Assembly (NCBI GenBank): GCA_017621295.1
Contig: JAGATI010000164.1
Span: forward strand, 1 to 8,736
Length of the DNA: 8,736 bases
Reading direction: 5' to 3'
Origin: Clostridia bacterium
GTDB taxonomy: Bacteria > Bacillota_A > Clostridia > TANB77 > CAG-508
Both the position numbers and the translations under genes were made by a program. The notes beneath the pieces are model-generated. The model saw nothing but the letters and a program-made list of their open reading frames with translations. It searched no databases and had not been told where the DNA came from. Below, one piece after another: positions 1 through 5,481 of the stretch; the stretch's first letter is position 1; the number at the start of each line of letters is the position of its first letter.

Positions 1-25
1 AAAAAAATAAGCATTCATAATGCTT
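1..25 (-). terminator. Rho-independent terminator, minus strand
   Basis: Read on the minus strand, a perfect 7-bp stem (AAGCATT/AATGCTT, positions 25-19 and 15-9) with a 3-base loop is followed by a T-rich tail (TATTTTTTT) ending at position 1. It would end transcription of the short minus-strand unit at 15-92, and perhaps of the excisionase-like gene further upstream. Confidence 0.6.
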
Positions 26-92
26 TTAAAGTTTTTTTTATTTGAAAAGTGTCAAACTCCCGTGTTCCTACAGTATAACCTTTTGTATTCAT
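15..92 (-). CDS. Possible 25-residue peptide of unknown function
   Basis: This minus-strand reading frame starts at ATG 92-90 and stops at TGA 17-15, giving a peptide that begins MNTKGYTVGTREF and ends KKTLKAL. A GAGGAAG ribosome site lies just upstream of the ATG, and the stop codon falls in the loop of the terminator at 1-25, so the frame is bracketed by expression signals. The peptide is polar and basic at its C-terminus, with no membrane segment or cysteine motif, and I recognise no family. It lies downstream of the excisionase-like gene, where an integrase gene would normally begin in Tn916-like elements, but it does not look like an integrase start. It could be chance or the relic of a longer gene. 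Confidence 0.3.
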   Translation of the reverse strand: MNTKGYTVGTREFDTFQIKKTLKAL

Positions 93-177
93 TAATACTT
101 CCTCACTTTCTCAAATTTTTCGAGGAAATACCTTGCTCATTTTTTAAATTGGTAGTATAATAATTTTACAAACATAT

Positions 178-237
178 CGAACAGGGCATTTCCTGTTTGT
201 TTAGAAGATTTAAATAGTGCAAATATTTAAGTCTTCT
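178..237. repeat. Two adjacent hairpins downstream of the excisionase-like gene
   Basis: The first inverted repeat has arms AACAGG (180-185) and CCTGTT (192-197), extendable by a G-T pair and a C-G pair to 178/199, with a 6-base loop. The second has 14-base arms at 203-216 and 224-237 (AGAAGATTTAAATA and TATTTAAGTCTTCT), which pair throughout with one G-T wobble on the plus strand. It sits 5 bases beyond the excisionase-like stop codon and is followed on the plus strand by a loosely T-rich stretch. It may be a plus-strand terminator for a gene left of the window, or a recombination or excision-protein site. The sequence does not decide. Confidence 0.5.
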
Positions 238-242
238 TATTT

Positions 243-440
243 TTATTCTGCCATAATTCTTTTATGGCTTAGAAATTCATTTAAACAGTCAGCTTTTATC
301 CAAAACTTTCTGCCTATTTTAATACTTGGGAAATCTTCTTGATGAAATAACTGTAAGCATTTTTGTTTTCCTATATGCAATAATCTGCATACATCATCTG
401 TTGAGTATAATTTTATCTCAATTTCTTCTAAATTCTGCAT
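243..440 (-). CDS. Excisionase-family small HTH DNA-binding protein
   Basis: This 65-residue protein looks like a small excisionase/MerR-type winged helix (HTH_17 class). The helix-turn-helix spans about residues 11-32 (LYSTDDVCRLLHIGKQ, then CLQLF). A typical wing, FPSIKIGRKFWI, follows at 37-48, and a short helix (LNEFL) closes the fold. In integrative elements such proteins bind near the ends and steer integrase toward excision; some act as transcription regulators instead. I chose ATG 440-438 because a very strong GGAGAGGAGG site (458-449) lies just before it. A TTG-initiated frame from 476 would add 12 residues that include that site. Its promoter is at 480-509. No integrase gene is visible within the 242 bases downstream. 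A homologous but truncated copy lies at 5153-5254. The DNA-binding call is firm; the excisionase role is inferred. Confidence 0.8.
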   Translation of the reverse strand: MQNLEEIEIKLYSTDDVCRLLHIGKQKCLQLFHQEDFPSIKIGRKFWIKADCLNEFLSHKRIMAE

Positions 441-479
441 AATTTTTACCTCCTCTCCTTGACAATCATTTTCCAATGT

Positions 480-509
480 AGTATAACTATATTGTGAAAG
501 ATTTGTCAG
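480..509 (-). promoter_or_regulatory. Promoter of the excisionase-like gene
   Basis: On the minus strand, a -35 box CTGACA (509-504), an 18-base spacer and a -10 box TATACT (485-480) lie about 40 bases before the chosen ATG. Both boxes are close to the sigma-A consensus. Confidence 0.6.
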
Positions 510-520
510 AGCTTTTTAAA

Positions 521-541
521 ATTGTATATTGATTATACAAT
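521..541. promoter_or_regulatory. Perfect 8+8 palindrome, candidate operator
   Basis: The arms ATTGTATA (521-528) and TATACAAT (534-541) are perfect inverted repeats around a 5-base centre. The site lies between the minus-strand excisionase-like promoter and the start of the plus-strand operon at 616, where a dimeric repressor could control both. No T-run follows on either strand, so a terminator is unlikely. The protein that binds it is not known from the sequence. The plus-strand operon promoter is not clear. TTGTCA at 554-559 with TAAAAT at 579-584 is the best pair, but its 19-base spacer is long. Confidence 0.45.
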
Positions 542-615
542 CACATTTTATATTTGTCAACATATTTTAAAAATAAATTAAAATACTTCACATTTAATTT
601 TAGGGGGATTAAAAA

Positions 616-1719
616 ATGCGAAAATTACCTCAATATTCCTTTAACGAGGGATTTTACATATGGTTTGATGTCGATTCTAAAGAAGAATACTATTCAACAC
701 CTGTATATATGTATAAAACTGATTTTAATGATGATTTAGAAAATCATAAAAGAAGAATCGTTCAAGAAAAAGATTTTTATAAAAAGAAACCAAGTAAAAA
801 AGACTCAGCACAAAAACACCCAGCCACTATTCTTTACCCCTTCGCTGAACAGTTTGGAAGATTTTTAATCAGTTTATTAAATGCAGACTTTTCAAGTTTT
901 AATACTGCTTATGATACATTTTTCTATTTGTATGGATTCGAATTATTAAAAGAATATACTCCTGATAAAGAATTAATGAATACATATTCAACAGAAGAAG
1001 AACTAATAAAAATAATGAAAATGGTATATGAGAACAGTTATGGATATTTAACAGATATACAATATAATTTTAGAAGATGTGTAGATTTCATATATAATCT
1101 AAATGGAAACGAAGAATTAAAAGACTGTAAACCAACTTCAAAATTGACAGCCTCATTAGTTACTCATCATAACGATGTTTATACATATTCAAGTAATATA
1201 GAGGTTATTTTAGATACATATTCAGATAAATACTTAAAATATGGTAATCAAACAATAGAAAAACTAACTAGAGAACTAGATAAAAATGACTCTTTTATAA
1301 AAATGACTAATGTATATACAAGTGAAAAATTAAGTAATATTGCTTTTGTAGTATTAGAGCAATTTGTAAAAAACTCTAATTTACCAATAAAAAGATGTCA
1401 ATATTGCAATAGATACTTTATTCCAGCAATTAGGCAAGATGAACTATACTGTGATTTACCAAATGAAGATGGAAAACTTTGTAGAGAAAAAGGAGCAAAA
1501 CAAACATATAAACAAAACCTAGAAAAAATTCCTGCTTTACTAGAATATAGAAAAGCATATCAAAAGAAATTTATGGAAGTTGCTAGAAGTGATAATAACA
1601 AAAAATTGAAAAAAGATTTTGACAGTTGGAAGAAAATTGCACAAAGTAAGATAAAAGATTATAAACAAGGAAAAGTTACAGAAGATGAGTTGTATAAATG
1701 GATGATAGAAAATAAGTAA
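616..1719 (+). CDS. DUF6076-type zinc-cluster protein, first gene of operon
   Basis: This 367-residue soluble protein has no signal peptide or membrane segment. Its recognisable part is C-terminal. A treble-clef-like cluster CQYCNRYFIP (C261, C264) continues to C279 (ELYCD) and C289 (KLCREKG), then a basic, helical tail rich in lysine, tyrosine and glutamine. I associate this spacing (CxxC-x14-C-x9-C, then CREKGA) with DUF6076, a family without an assigned function; the zinc binding is inferred. The N-terminal 250 residues are mostly helical, with no motif I know. ATG 616 has an AGGGGGA ribosome site 7 bases upstream. An upstream frame from 554 lacks such a site and runs in another frame. It is the first of three co-directional genes, ending 17 bases before the ATPase start. 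It may be a nucleic-acid sensor or regulator for the nuclease pair downstream, which is inference. Confidence 0.75.
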   Translation: MRKLPQYSFNEGFYIWFDVDSKEEYYSTPVYMYKTDFNDDLENHKRRIVQEKDFYKKKPSKKDSAQKHPATILYPFAEQFGRFLISLLNADFSSFNTAYDTFFYLYGFELLKEYTPDKELMNTYSTEEELIKIMKMVYENSYGYLTDIQYNFRRCVDFIYNLNGNEELKDCKPTSKLTASLVTHHNDVYTYSSNIEVILDTYSDKYLKYGNQTIEKLTRELDKNDSFIKMTNVYTSEKLSNIAFVVLEQFVKNSNLPIKRCQYCNRYFIPAIRQDELYCDLPNEDGKLCREKGAKQTYKQNLEKIPALLEYRKAYQKKFMEVARSDNNKKLKKDFDSWKKIAQSKIKDYKQGKVTEDELYKWMIENK

Positions 1720-1736
1720 TAATGGAAGGTGTTCTT

Positions 1737-3530
1737 ATGAAATTAAAAAACGTAACAATTAATAATTATAAATCATTTGGAGAAGAAGACAATTTCTTAT
1801 TTACTGATAAACTAAATGTAGTCATTGGTAAAAACGAATCAGGAAAATCTAATATAATAGATGCTTTAGCAAATATAAATAAAATTGGTTTTACAGATAA
1901 AAAGTATTTCATTCCTAAGAATAGAAAAACTAATAAAGATATTAATATATTGTTAAACTTTGAAACATATAAAAATGAAAAAACATTTTATGGATTTCAA
2001 GGTAATGCTCATATAGAATTAAAATCTTATGGCAATTATTTACTTTCAGGAGATTTGTCAGAATTTATATCAAATAATGAAAAATATAACTCTCTCTTAA
2101 GCCAGATTGAAGAATTAAAAAAAATAGGTATATTTTTTCAAAATCAAAGTTCTAAAACTACCTTTAATGAAATGCTAGAAAATTTAAACTGTGCTAGTAC
2201 TAATATATTTGTTTACTATAATACCTATGAAACAATTCTAAATTCATTAAAAAGAACAAATAACGAAAATTATATTAATATAGCTAATTTGATAGAGGAG
2301 GCTATAAACTTTCTTCAAAGTTTATATAACAATTTTCCAAATTTTATTAAAATAGAAGATATAATGTTGAGCTCAAAATATAATACGCAAGATATATTAG
2401 AAGATACACTATTAGCAAAATTTTTATCAATATGTAATATAGATATTGAAGAATTAGTTGAAAAAATGAACTCAACTGATATAGCAGATGTAAGAAATTA
2501 TGAAAGAGATATAAATAGTAATATAAAAAATTATTTTACAAACGAATTTAATAATTTTTATAGCCAAGAAAATGTTGAGATAGAACTTGCAATCAACTCA
2601 AAAGAAATTAATATCATGGTAGACACGACACAGCGATATTTAGATTATGATGAAAGAAGTAATGTGCTTAAATGGTATATAAGTGCATTCATACAATTAC
2701 AGTATATGGAAAAGAATAATACAAAATCAACTAAAAATAATATAATTTTAATGGATGAACCTGGAGTTTATTTACATGCTAATGCTCAAAAAGAAGTCAC
2801 AAAGCTATTTTTAGATTTAATAAAAAATGAAAACCAGATAATTTATACAACGCATTCTCCATTTATGGTGGATATTGACTCTATACAAAATGTTAGAACT
2901 ATAATTAAAGATGAAACTGGTTTGTCACACATATATAATAAAATTACAACTGTTCCTACAAGTTCTAAATCTACATATGACACAATTACACCTTTAACAA
3001 ATGCACTAGGATTAAATTTAAATTATAACGTTGGACCAAATTTTAATAAAAAAAATATAATTGTAGAAGGTGTATCAGATTATTTCTATTTACATGGATA
3101 TTATAAAAGTAAAAATATTAAGAATGTGCCTAATATTATACCTTCTACTGGTGGAAATAATATACCTGCTATTGCGTCAATACTATTTGGATGGAATTGT
3201 GATTTTAGTATATTATTAGATCAAGATAGCAAAGGGCATTCAATATATAATAGTATTAATGATTCTAAACAACCATTTATAGATAAAATTTTATTTATAG
3301 ATGGAGATACAAAAAAGCATTTAGAAAAGGATTTTGAAATAGAAAATGTTTTTTCTGATAGTGATAGATTAAAATTTGGAATTACAGAAGAAGACTATTC
3401 AGACAATAAATATAATTATTCTTATATAACATATAACAAAATATTATTGAATGAGGATAAATATGATAAGGAAACAATTCAAAGATTTGACAATTTAGTT
3501 GAAAACATTAATATACAAAGTAAAAAGTAG
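1737..3530 (+). CDS. OLD-family ATPase/TOPRIM endonuclease
   Basis: This 597-residue, full-length OLD (overcoming lysogenization defect) type protein fuses an ABC/SMC-like ATPase to a C-terminal TOPRIM nuclease. In order: Walker A GKNESGKS at about 31-38 after a typical YKSFG start; a helical insertion to about 300; a degenerate signature region (ERSNVLKWYISAF, about 316-328); Walker B ILMDEPG with D340/E341; and the switch histidine in YTTHSPF (H373). The TOPRIM acidic residues appear as VEGVSD (E444, D448) and LLDQDSKG (D495, D497). OLD proteins are metal-dependent nucleases, and GajA of the Gabija antiphage system belongs to the superfamily. I chose ATG 1737 because AAGGTG lies 7 bases before it; ATG 1722 would add five residues and swallow that site. 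No UvrD-like GajB partner is present. The stop codon directly abuts the DUF3800 gene. The domain call is firm; a defence role is inferred. Confidence 0.9.
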   Translation: MKLKNVTINNYKSFGEEDNFLFTDKLNVVIGKNESGKSNIIDALANINKIGFTDKKYFIPKNRKTNKDINILLNFETYKNEKTFYGFQGNAHIELKSYGNYLLSGDLSEFISNNEKYNSLLSQIEELKKIGIFFQNQSSKTTFNEMLENLNCASTNIFVYYNTYETILNSLKRTNNENYINIANLIEEAINFLQSLYNNFPNFIKIEDIMLSSKYNTQDILEDTLLAKFLSICNIDIEELVEKMNSTDIADVRNYERDINSNIKNYFTNEFNNFYSQENVEIELAINSKEINIMVDTTQRYLDYDERSNVLKWYISAFIQLQYMEKNNTKSTKNNIILMDEPGVYLHANAQKEVTKLFLDLIKNENQIIYTTHSPFMVDIDSIQNVRTIIKDETGLSHIYNKITTVPTSSKSTYDTITPLTNALGLNLNYNVGPNFNKKNIIVEGVSDYFYLHGYYKSKNIKNVPNIIPSTGGNNIPAIASILFGWNCDFSILLDQDSKGHSIYNSINDSKQPFIDKILFIDGDTKKHLEKDFEIENVFSDSDRLKFGITEEDYSDNKYNYSYITYNKILLNEDKYDKETIQRFDNLVENINIQSKK

Positions 3531-4211
3531 GTGATTAAGATAAAACGAAGACTTAATATCTTTATAGATGAAAGTGGAGACTTTGGCTTTATAGGAGGTA
3601 GTTCGGAATTATATGCAGTATCTTTTACAATACATGAAAGTGATAATCCTATAACAAATGAATTGCAATATTTAAATGATAGCCTAAATAAGCAAAACTA
3701 TAATGGAATGTTACATTTAGCCTATTTAATAGCGAAAAGAGATGACTATTCTTCATTTAATTTAGAACAAAGACAGAAAATATTTTGGACAATCTTTAAT
3801 TTTGCGAGAAAAGTACCTGTAAAATTAAAAACAATAATATTAGATAAAAGATATATGAATAGCAAAAGTCAATTAAATAAAGCTATATCCATTGAAATAA
3901 ATAAATTCATAAAAGAAAATCAAAGTTATTTTAATTCTTTTGAAAAAATCGTTATCTATTATGATAATGGCCAAGAAACTTTAGCAACAATACTTGATAT
4001 TGTTTTTGCTACTAATGAAAGGGTTGAAAGAAGAATTGAATTTGATCACACTAAAAAAAGACTATTTCAAGTATCTGATATGCTAACATTTATTGATAAA
4101 CTAGATTACAAATTTCATAATAATATACCATTTACTAAAGCAGAAAAATATTTCTTTACAAATAAAGAAATTGAATACATAAAAAGAAAATTAAAAAATA
4201 AGAGATTATAA
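3531..4211 (+). CDS. DUF3800 domain protein, last gene of operon
   Basis: This 226-residue protein carries the DUF3800 hallmarks: an N-terminal beta strand ending in an acidic motif (NIFIDESGDFGF, about residues 9-20), a central strand with an acidic end (KIVIYYDNGQE), and a C-terminal QVSDMLTFIDKL helix with a conserved aspartate. The family is thought to have an RNase H-like fold with acidic active-site residues, so a nuclease role is plausible but unproven. The GTG start at 3531 immediately follows the TAG of the ATPase, which implies coupled translation. The best anti-SD match, AGGTGAT, overlaps that GTG instead of preceding it, so initiation may rely on ribosomes terminating at the ATPase stop. 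The rare codons ATT/ATA just downstream cannot be excluded as starts. A terminator begins at the stop codon. With the OLD nuclease it forms a tight two-gene unit. Confidence 0.85.
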   Translation: MIKIKRRLNIFIDESGDFGFIGGSSELYAVSFTIHESDNPITNELQYLNDSLNKQNYNGMLHLAYLIAKRDDYSSFNLEQRQKIFWTIFNFARKVPVKLKTIILDKRYMNSKSQLNKAISIEINKFIKENQSYFNSFEKIVIYYDNGQETLATILDIVFATNERVERRIEFDHTKKRLFQVSDMLTFIDKLDYKFHNNIPFTKAEKYFFTNKEIEYIKRKLKNKRL

Positions 4212-4237
4212 AAAGCCATTCGTTTGAATGGCTTTTT
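4210..4237 (+). terminator. Terminator of the DUF6076/OLD/DUF3800 operon
   Basis: A perfect 12-bp stem (AAAAAGCCATTC / GAATGGCTTTTT) with loop GTTT overlaps the stop codon of the DUF3800 gene. The T-run forms the 3' arm end. Confidence 0.9.
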
Positions 4238-4300
4238 GCGACGACTACCGTCAGCGCGGGTCAGGTCCTACTTAAGCTAAAACTATTTCAGACCCAGTAA
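4238..4300. other. Short GC-rich patch between operon terminator and cupin gene
   Basis: The first 28 bases (4238-4265) hold 20 G or C, against roughly one in four in the surrounding DNA. There is no reading frame of note. Weak pairing is possible between GGGTC (4258-4262) and GACCC (4291-4295). It starts exactly where the operon terminator ends, so it may be a junction remnant from the GC-richer DNA that brought the cupin gene. I cannot assign it a function. Confidence 0.4.
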
Positions 4301-4353
4301 ATAATATTATTTATAATATATATTATTCATTTCTATAATCAAATTATACACTA

Positions 4354-4388
4354 TTTTTTTGAAAATGTACATAGTTTTTTCAAAAAAA
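4354..4388. promoter_or_regulatory. Inverted repeat just upstream of the cupin promoter
   Basis: Perfect 12-base arms TTTTTTTGAAAA (4354-4365) and TTTTCAAAAAAA (4377-4388) flank an 11-base centre containing TGTACA. The right arm ends one base before the -35 box of the cupin promoter, a usual place for a regulator site. The arms are nearly homopolymeric, so chance in AT-rich DNA is possible. Confidence 0.35.
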
Positions 4389-4389
4389 T

Positions 4390-4418
4390 TTGCTAAAATT
4401 ATGTAAATATGATATAAT
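4390..4418 (+). promoter_or_regulatory. Extended -10 promoter of the cupin gene
   Basis: The -35 box TTGCTA (4390-4395), a 17-base spacer and a perfect TATAAT (4413-4418) are present. A TGA triplet just before the -10 forms an extended -10 element. The ribosome site AAGGAGG follows at 4444-4450. This makes the cupin gene an independent, probably well-expressed unit. Confidence 0.8.
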
Positions 4419-4457
4419 TATTTCGTAAACCAAAACATTTTACAAGGAGGTAACAAT

Positions 4458-4844
4458 ATGAGCAATATGATTAAGACTATCGAGCTTCCAGAAGAATTTA
4501 TTGCTGGAACAGCTGAAGCAAGTTCCTATCGGTTTGGAGGACCTAAGGTAGAAAAAAGTACACTTGAAGGTATTGATGAAATACAATATCTGTACGTGGC
4601 ACCTCGGACTTCCATTAAGATGCATGGACATGACAATCAATGGGAAGTGTGGGCAAGTATCTCCCATAAAACCGCTCATATATGTCTTATAGGCGAAGAA
4701 CATGAGTTGGTAAACAATAGCGGGGCAATGATGCTTCTCATGGCAATTAAAGGTCATATTAATTATTCATATGATGACCTTGCAGAACTTTTTTACAAGT
4801 GGGGATTCTCCGTAACACACGGCTCTCTGGTAGTCAATGACTAA
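4458..4844 (+). CDS. Small single-domain cupin-like protein
   Basis: This 128-residue cytosolic protein is probably a small beta-barrel of the cupin type. Cupin motif 1 appears as MHGHDNQWE (H56, H58, E63), matching the HxH-x4-E metal-binding pattern. A second conserved-looking segment, GEEHELVNNSG, offers H82 as a possible fourth ligand. The substrate cannot be read from the sequence; such proteins can be isomerases, dioxygenases or ligand sensors. The start is clear: a near-perfect AAGGAGG site lies 7 bases before ATG 4458. It is monocistronic, with its own extended -10 promoter and a terminator at 4883-4915. Sampled 60-base stretches run about 40-45% G+C, far above its neighbours, with codons such as CGG and GGG that the others avoid. 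That indicates recent transfer from a different host. The fold call is moderate; the function is unknown. Confidence 0.7.
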   Translation: MSNMIKTIELPEEFIAGTAEASSYRFGGPKVEKSTLEGIDEIQYLYVAPRTSIKMHGHDNQWEVWASISHKTAHICLIGEEHELVNNSGAMMLLMAIKGHINYSYDDLAELFYKWGFSVTHGSLVVND

Positions 4845-4847
4845 TCA

Positions 4848-4915
4848 CTCCTAATAGCAGGAGACCGAAAATTCGGACCAAAGGTGGCATAGTATTTTAA
4901 CAATACTGTGCCATC
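4848..4915 (+). terminator. Hairpin cluster and terminator after the cupin gene
   Basis: Three hairpins follow the stop codon. CTCCT/AGGAG has arms at 4848-4852 and 4859-4863. CCGAAAATTCGG is a short palindrome at 4865-4876. The main stem is 14 bp, 4883-4896 paired with 4902-4915, containing two G-T pairs and a 5-base loop, followed by a weakly T-rich tail. The last is the likely terminator. Confidence 0.65.
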
Positions 4916-4926
4916 TAACTTTATAT

Positions 4927-5152
4927 TTAATATTCTAATTCATCTTCTTTTTCTTTCTTTTCAAATTTACTTATATCAAGTTGTTTCTCAAAATTAAAGT
5001 TAGTGTATATGTTTCTTTTTCAAAATTCCTTATAAGGTCATCCTCAGAAGGATATGAGAATTTATTACATACCCAAGTAATAAACTTTTGAACTGTAATT
5101 TTAAATCTATCAATAACTTTCTTTAAATAATTGTTTTCTTTTTCCAATTTGT
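4927..5152 (-). pseudogene. C-terminal remnant of a second MobV relaxase
   Basis: The minus-strand frame from about 5153 encodes INKLEKENNYLKKVIDRF, then ITVQKFITWVCNKFS and LIRNFEKET. About half its residues match the C-terminal tail of the relaxase at 6929-8101 (LENENRKLHNVIDRF, ISKFIKWVCYKFG, IIRDFEREN). Near 4996-5010 the homologous frame is lost. It resumes one frame over with an acidic-basic tail (KQLDISKF...DELEY, stop TAA 4929-4927), like the charged tail of the other copy. No catalytic region is present. It is therefore the frameshifted stub of a related mobilization gene, not an active protein. Upstream it is joined to a truncated excisionase-like gene. Confidence 0.75.
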
Positions 5153-5254
5153 TTATAATCTTCTGAATAGCTCTAAACAAGTTTGATTACCTATATTTAG
5201 TGCTTTTCTAATATCTTTTGTTTCTAAAAATACAATTCCATTAAGTGTTTTCAT
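5153..5254 (-). pseudogene. Truncated second excisionase-like HTH gene
   Basis: The minus-strand frame from ATG 5254-5252 has a good AAAGGAG site (5269-5263) and encodes 33 residues (MKTLNGIVFLETKDIRKA, then LNIGNQTCLELF) before TAA. It aligns with the helix-turn-helix of the gene at 243-440 (YSTDDVCRLLHIGKQK, then CLQLF), with about 10 of 20 core residues identical. It then breaks off where the wing (FPSIKIGRKFW) should begin. Just past the break, the adjacent sequence becomes relaxase tail in another frame. Promoter, ribosome site and start codon are intact, so a short helix-turn-helix peptide may still be made. It most likely reflects a deletion fusing two genes of an older element. Confidence 0.7.
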
Positions 5255-5337
5255 AAGTGTTTCTCCTTTCGTAAAAATTTAATTTATATCTCAAATATAT
5301 ATTTAATAAAGTGCTAATATATCTTTGAGTTGTTTTG

Positions 5338-5366
5338 ATAATATATTGATTATTAGAAAATGTCAA
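5338..5366 (-). promoter_or_regulatory. Promoter of the truncated excisionase-like gene
   Basis: On the minus strand, a perfect -35 box TTGACA (5366-5361), a 17-base spacer and a -10 box TATTAT (5343-5338) lie about 84 bases before ATG 5254. Upstream of the -35 are TTTCAAA-type repeats shared with the promoter at 8613-8641. Confidence 0.7.
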
Positions 5367-5393
5367 TGAACGTTTTTTGAAAGGATTTTGAAA
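5361..5393 (-). repeat. 11-base phased repeats upstream of promoter, copy A
   Basis: Read on the minus strand, three 11-base units run up to and include the -35 box: TTTCAAAATCC, TTTCAAAAAAC and GTTCATTGACA. The same 33-base block occurs at 8636-8668 with 26 of 33 positions identical, also ending in TTGACA. Helical phasing suggests a regulator site or an UP-like element. Confidence 0.5.
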
Positions 5394-5406
5394 GAATTAA
5401 AAAAAA

Positions 5407-5456
5407 TTAAACTAATCCACTCCACAGGTATTGACTCATGGAGCGGATTAGTTTAA
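5407..5456. promoter_or_regulatory. Large inverted repeat at the abiE promoter, candidate AbiEi operator
   Basis: A 12-bp outer stem (TTAAACTAATCC at 5407-5418 with GGATTAGTTTAA at 5445-5456), one A-C mismatch, and a 5-bp inner stem CTCCA/TGGAG (5420-5424, 5439-5443) enclose a 14-base centre. The -35 box of the abiE promoter lies in the centre and the -10 overlaps the right arm. AbiEi antitoxins are known to bind inverted repeats in their own promoter and repress it. On the minus strand the repeat is followed by a run of eight T, so it could also act as a minus-strand terminator. Confidence 0.65.
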
Positions 5457-5459
5457 AAT
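5431..5459 (+). promoter_or_regulatory. abiE operon promoter
   Basis: The -35 box TTGACT (5431-5436), a 17-base spacer and the -10 box TAAAAT (5454-5459) would start a transcript near 5466. That leaves about 16 leader bases, which carry the GGGGGAAG ribosome site before ATG 5482. Confidence 0.7.
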
Positions 5460-5481
5460 ATTGTTTGGGGGAAGATAGAAA

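Noticed and set aside
441..476. N-terminal extension of the excisionase-like protein from a TTG
   Set aside because: The strong GGAGAGGAGG ribosome site lies inside the extension and points to ATG 440.
554..739. Open frame on the plus strand of 61 residues
   Set aside because: It overlaps the DUF6076-type gene in another frame, has no ribosome site, and loses to ATG 616 with its AGGGGGA site.
4440..4757. Minus-strand frame of 105 residues
   Set aside because: It lies antisense to the cupin gene, whose promoter, ribosome site and motif are all clear; it has no start signals of its own.
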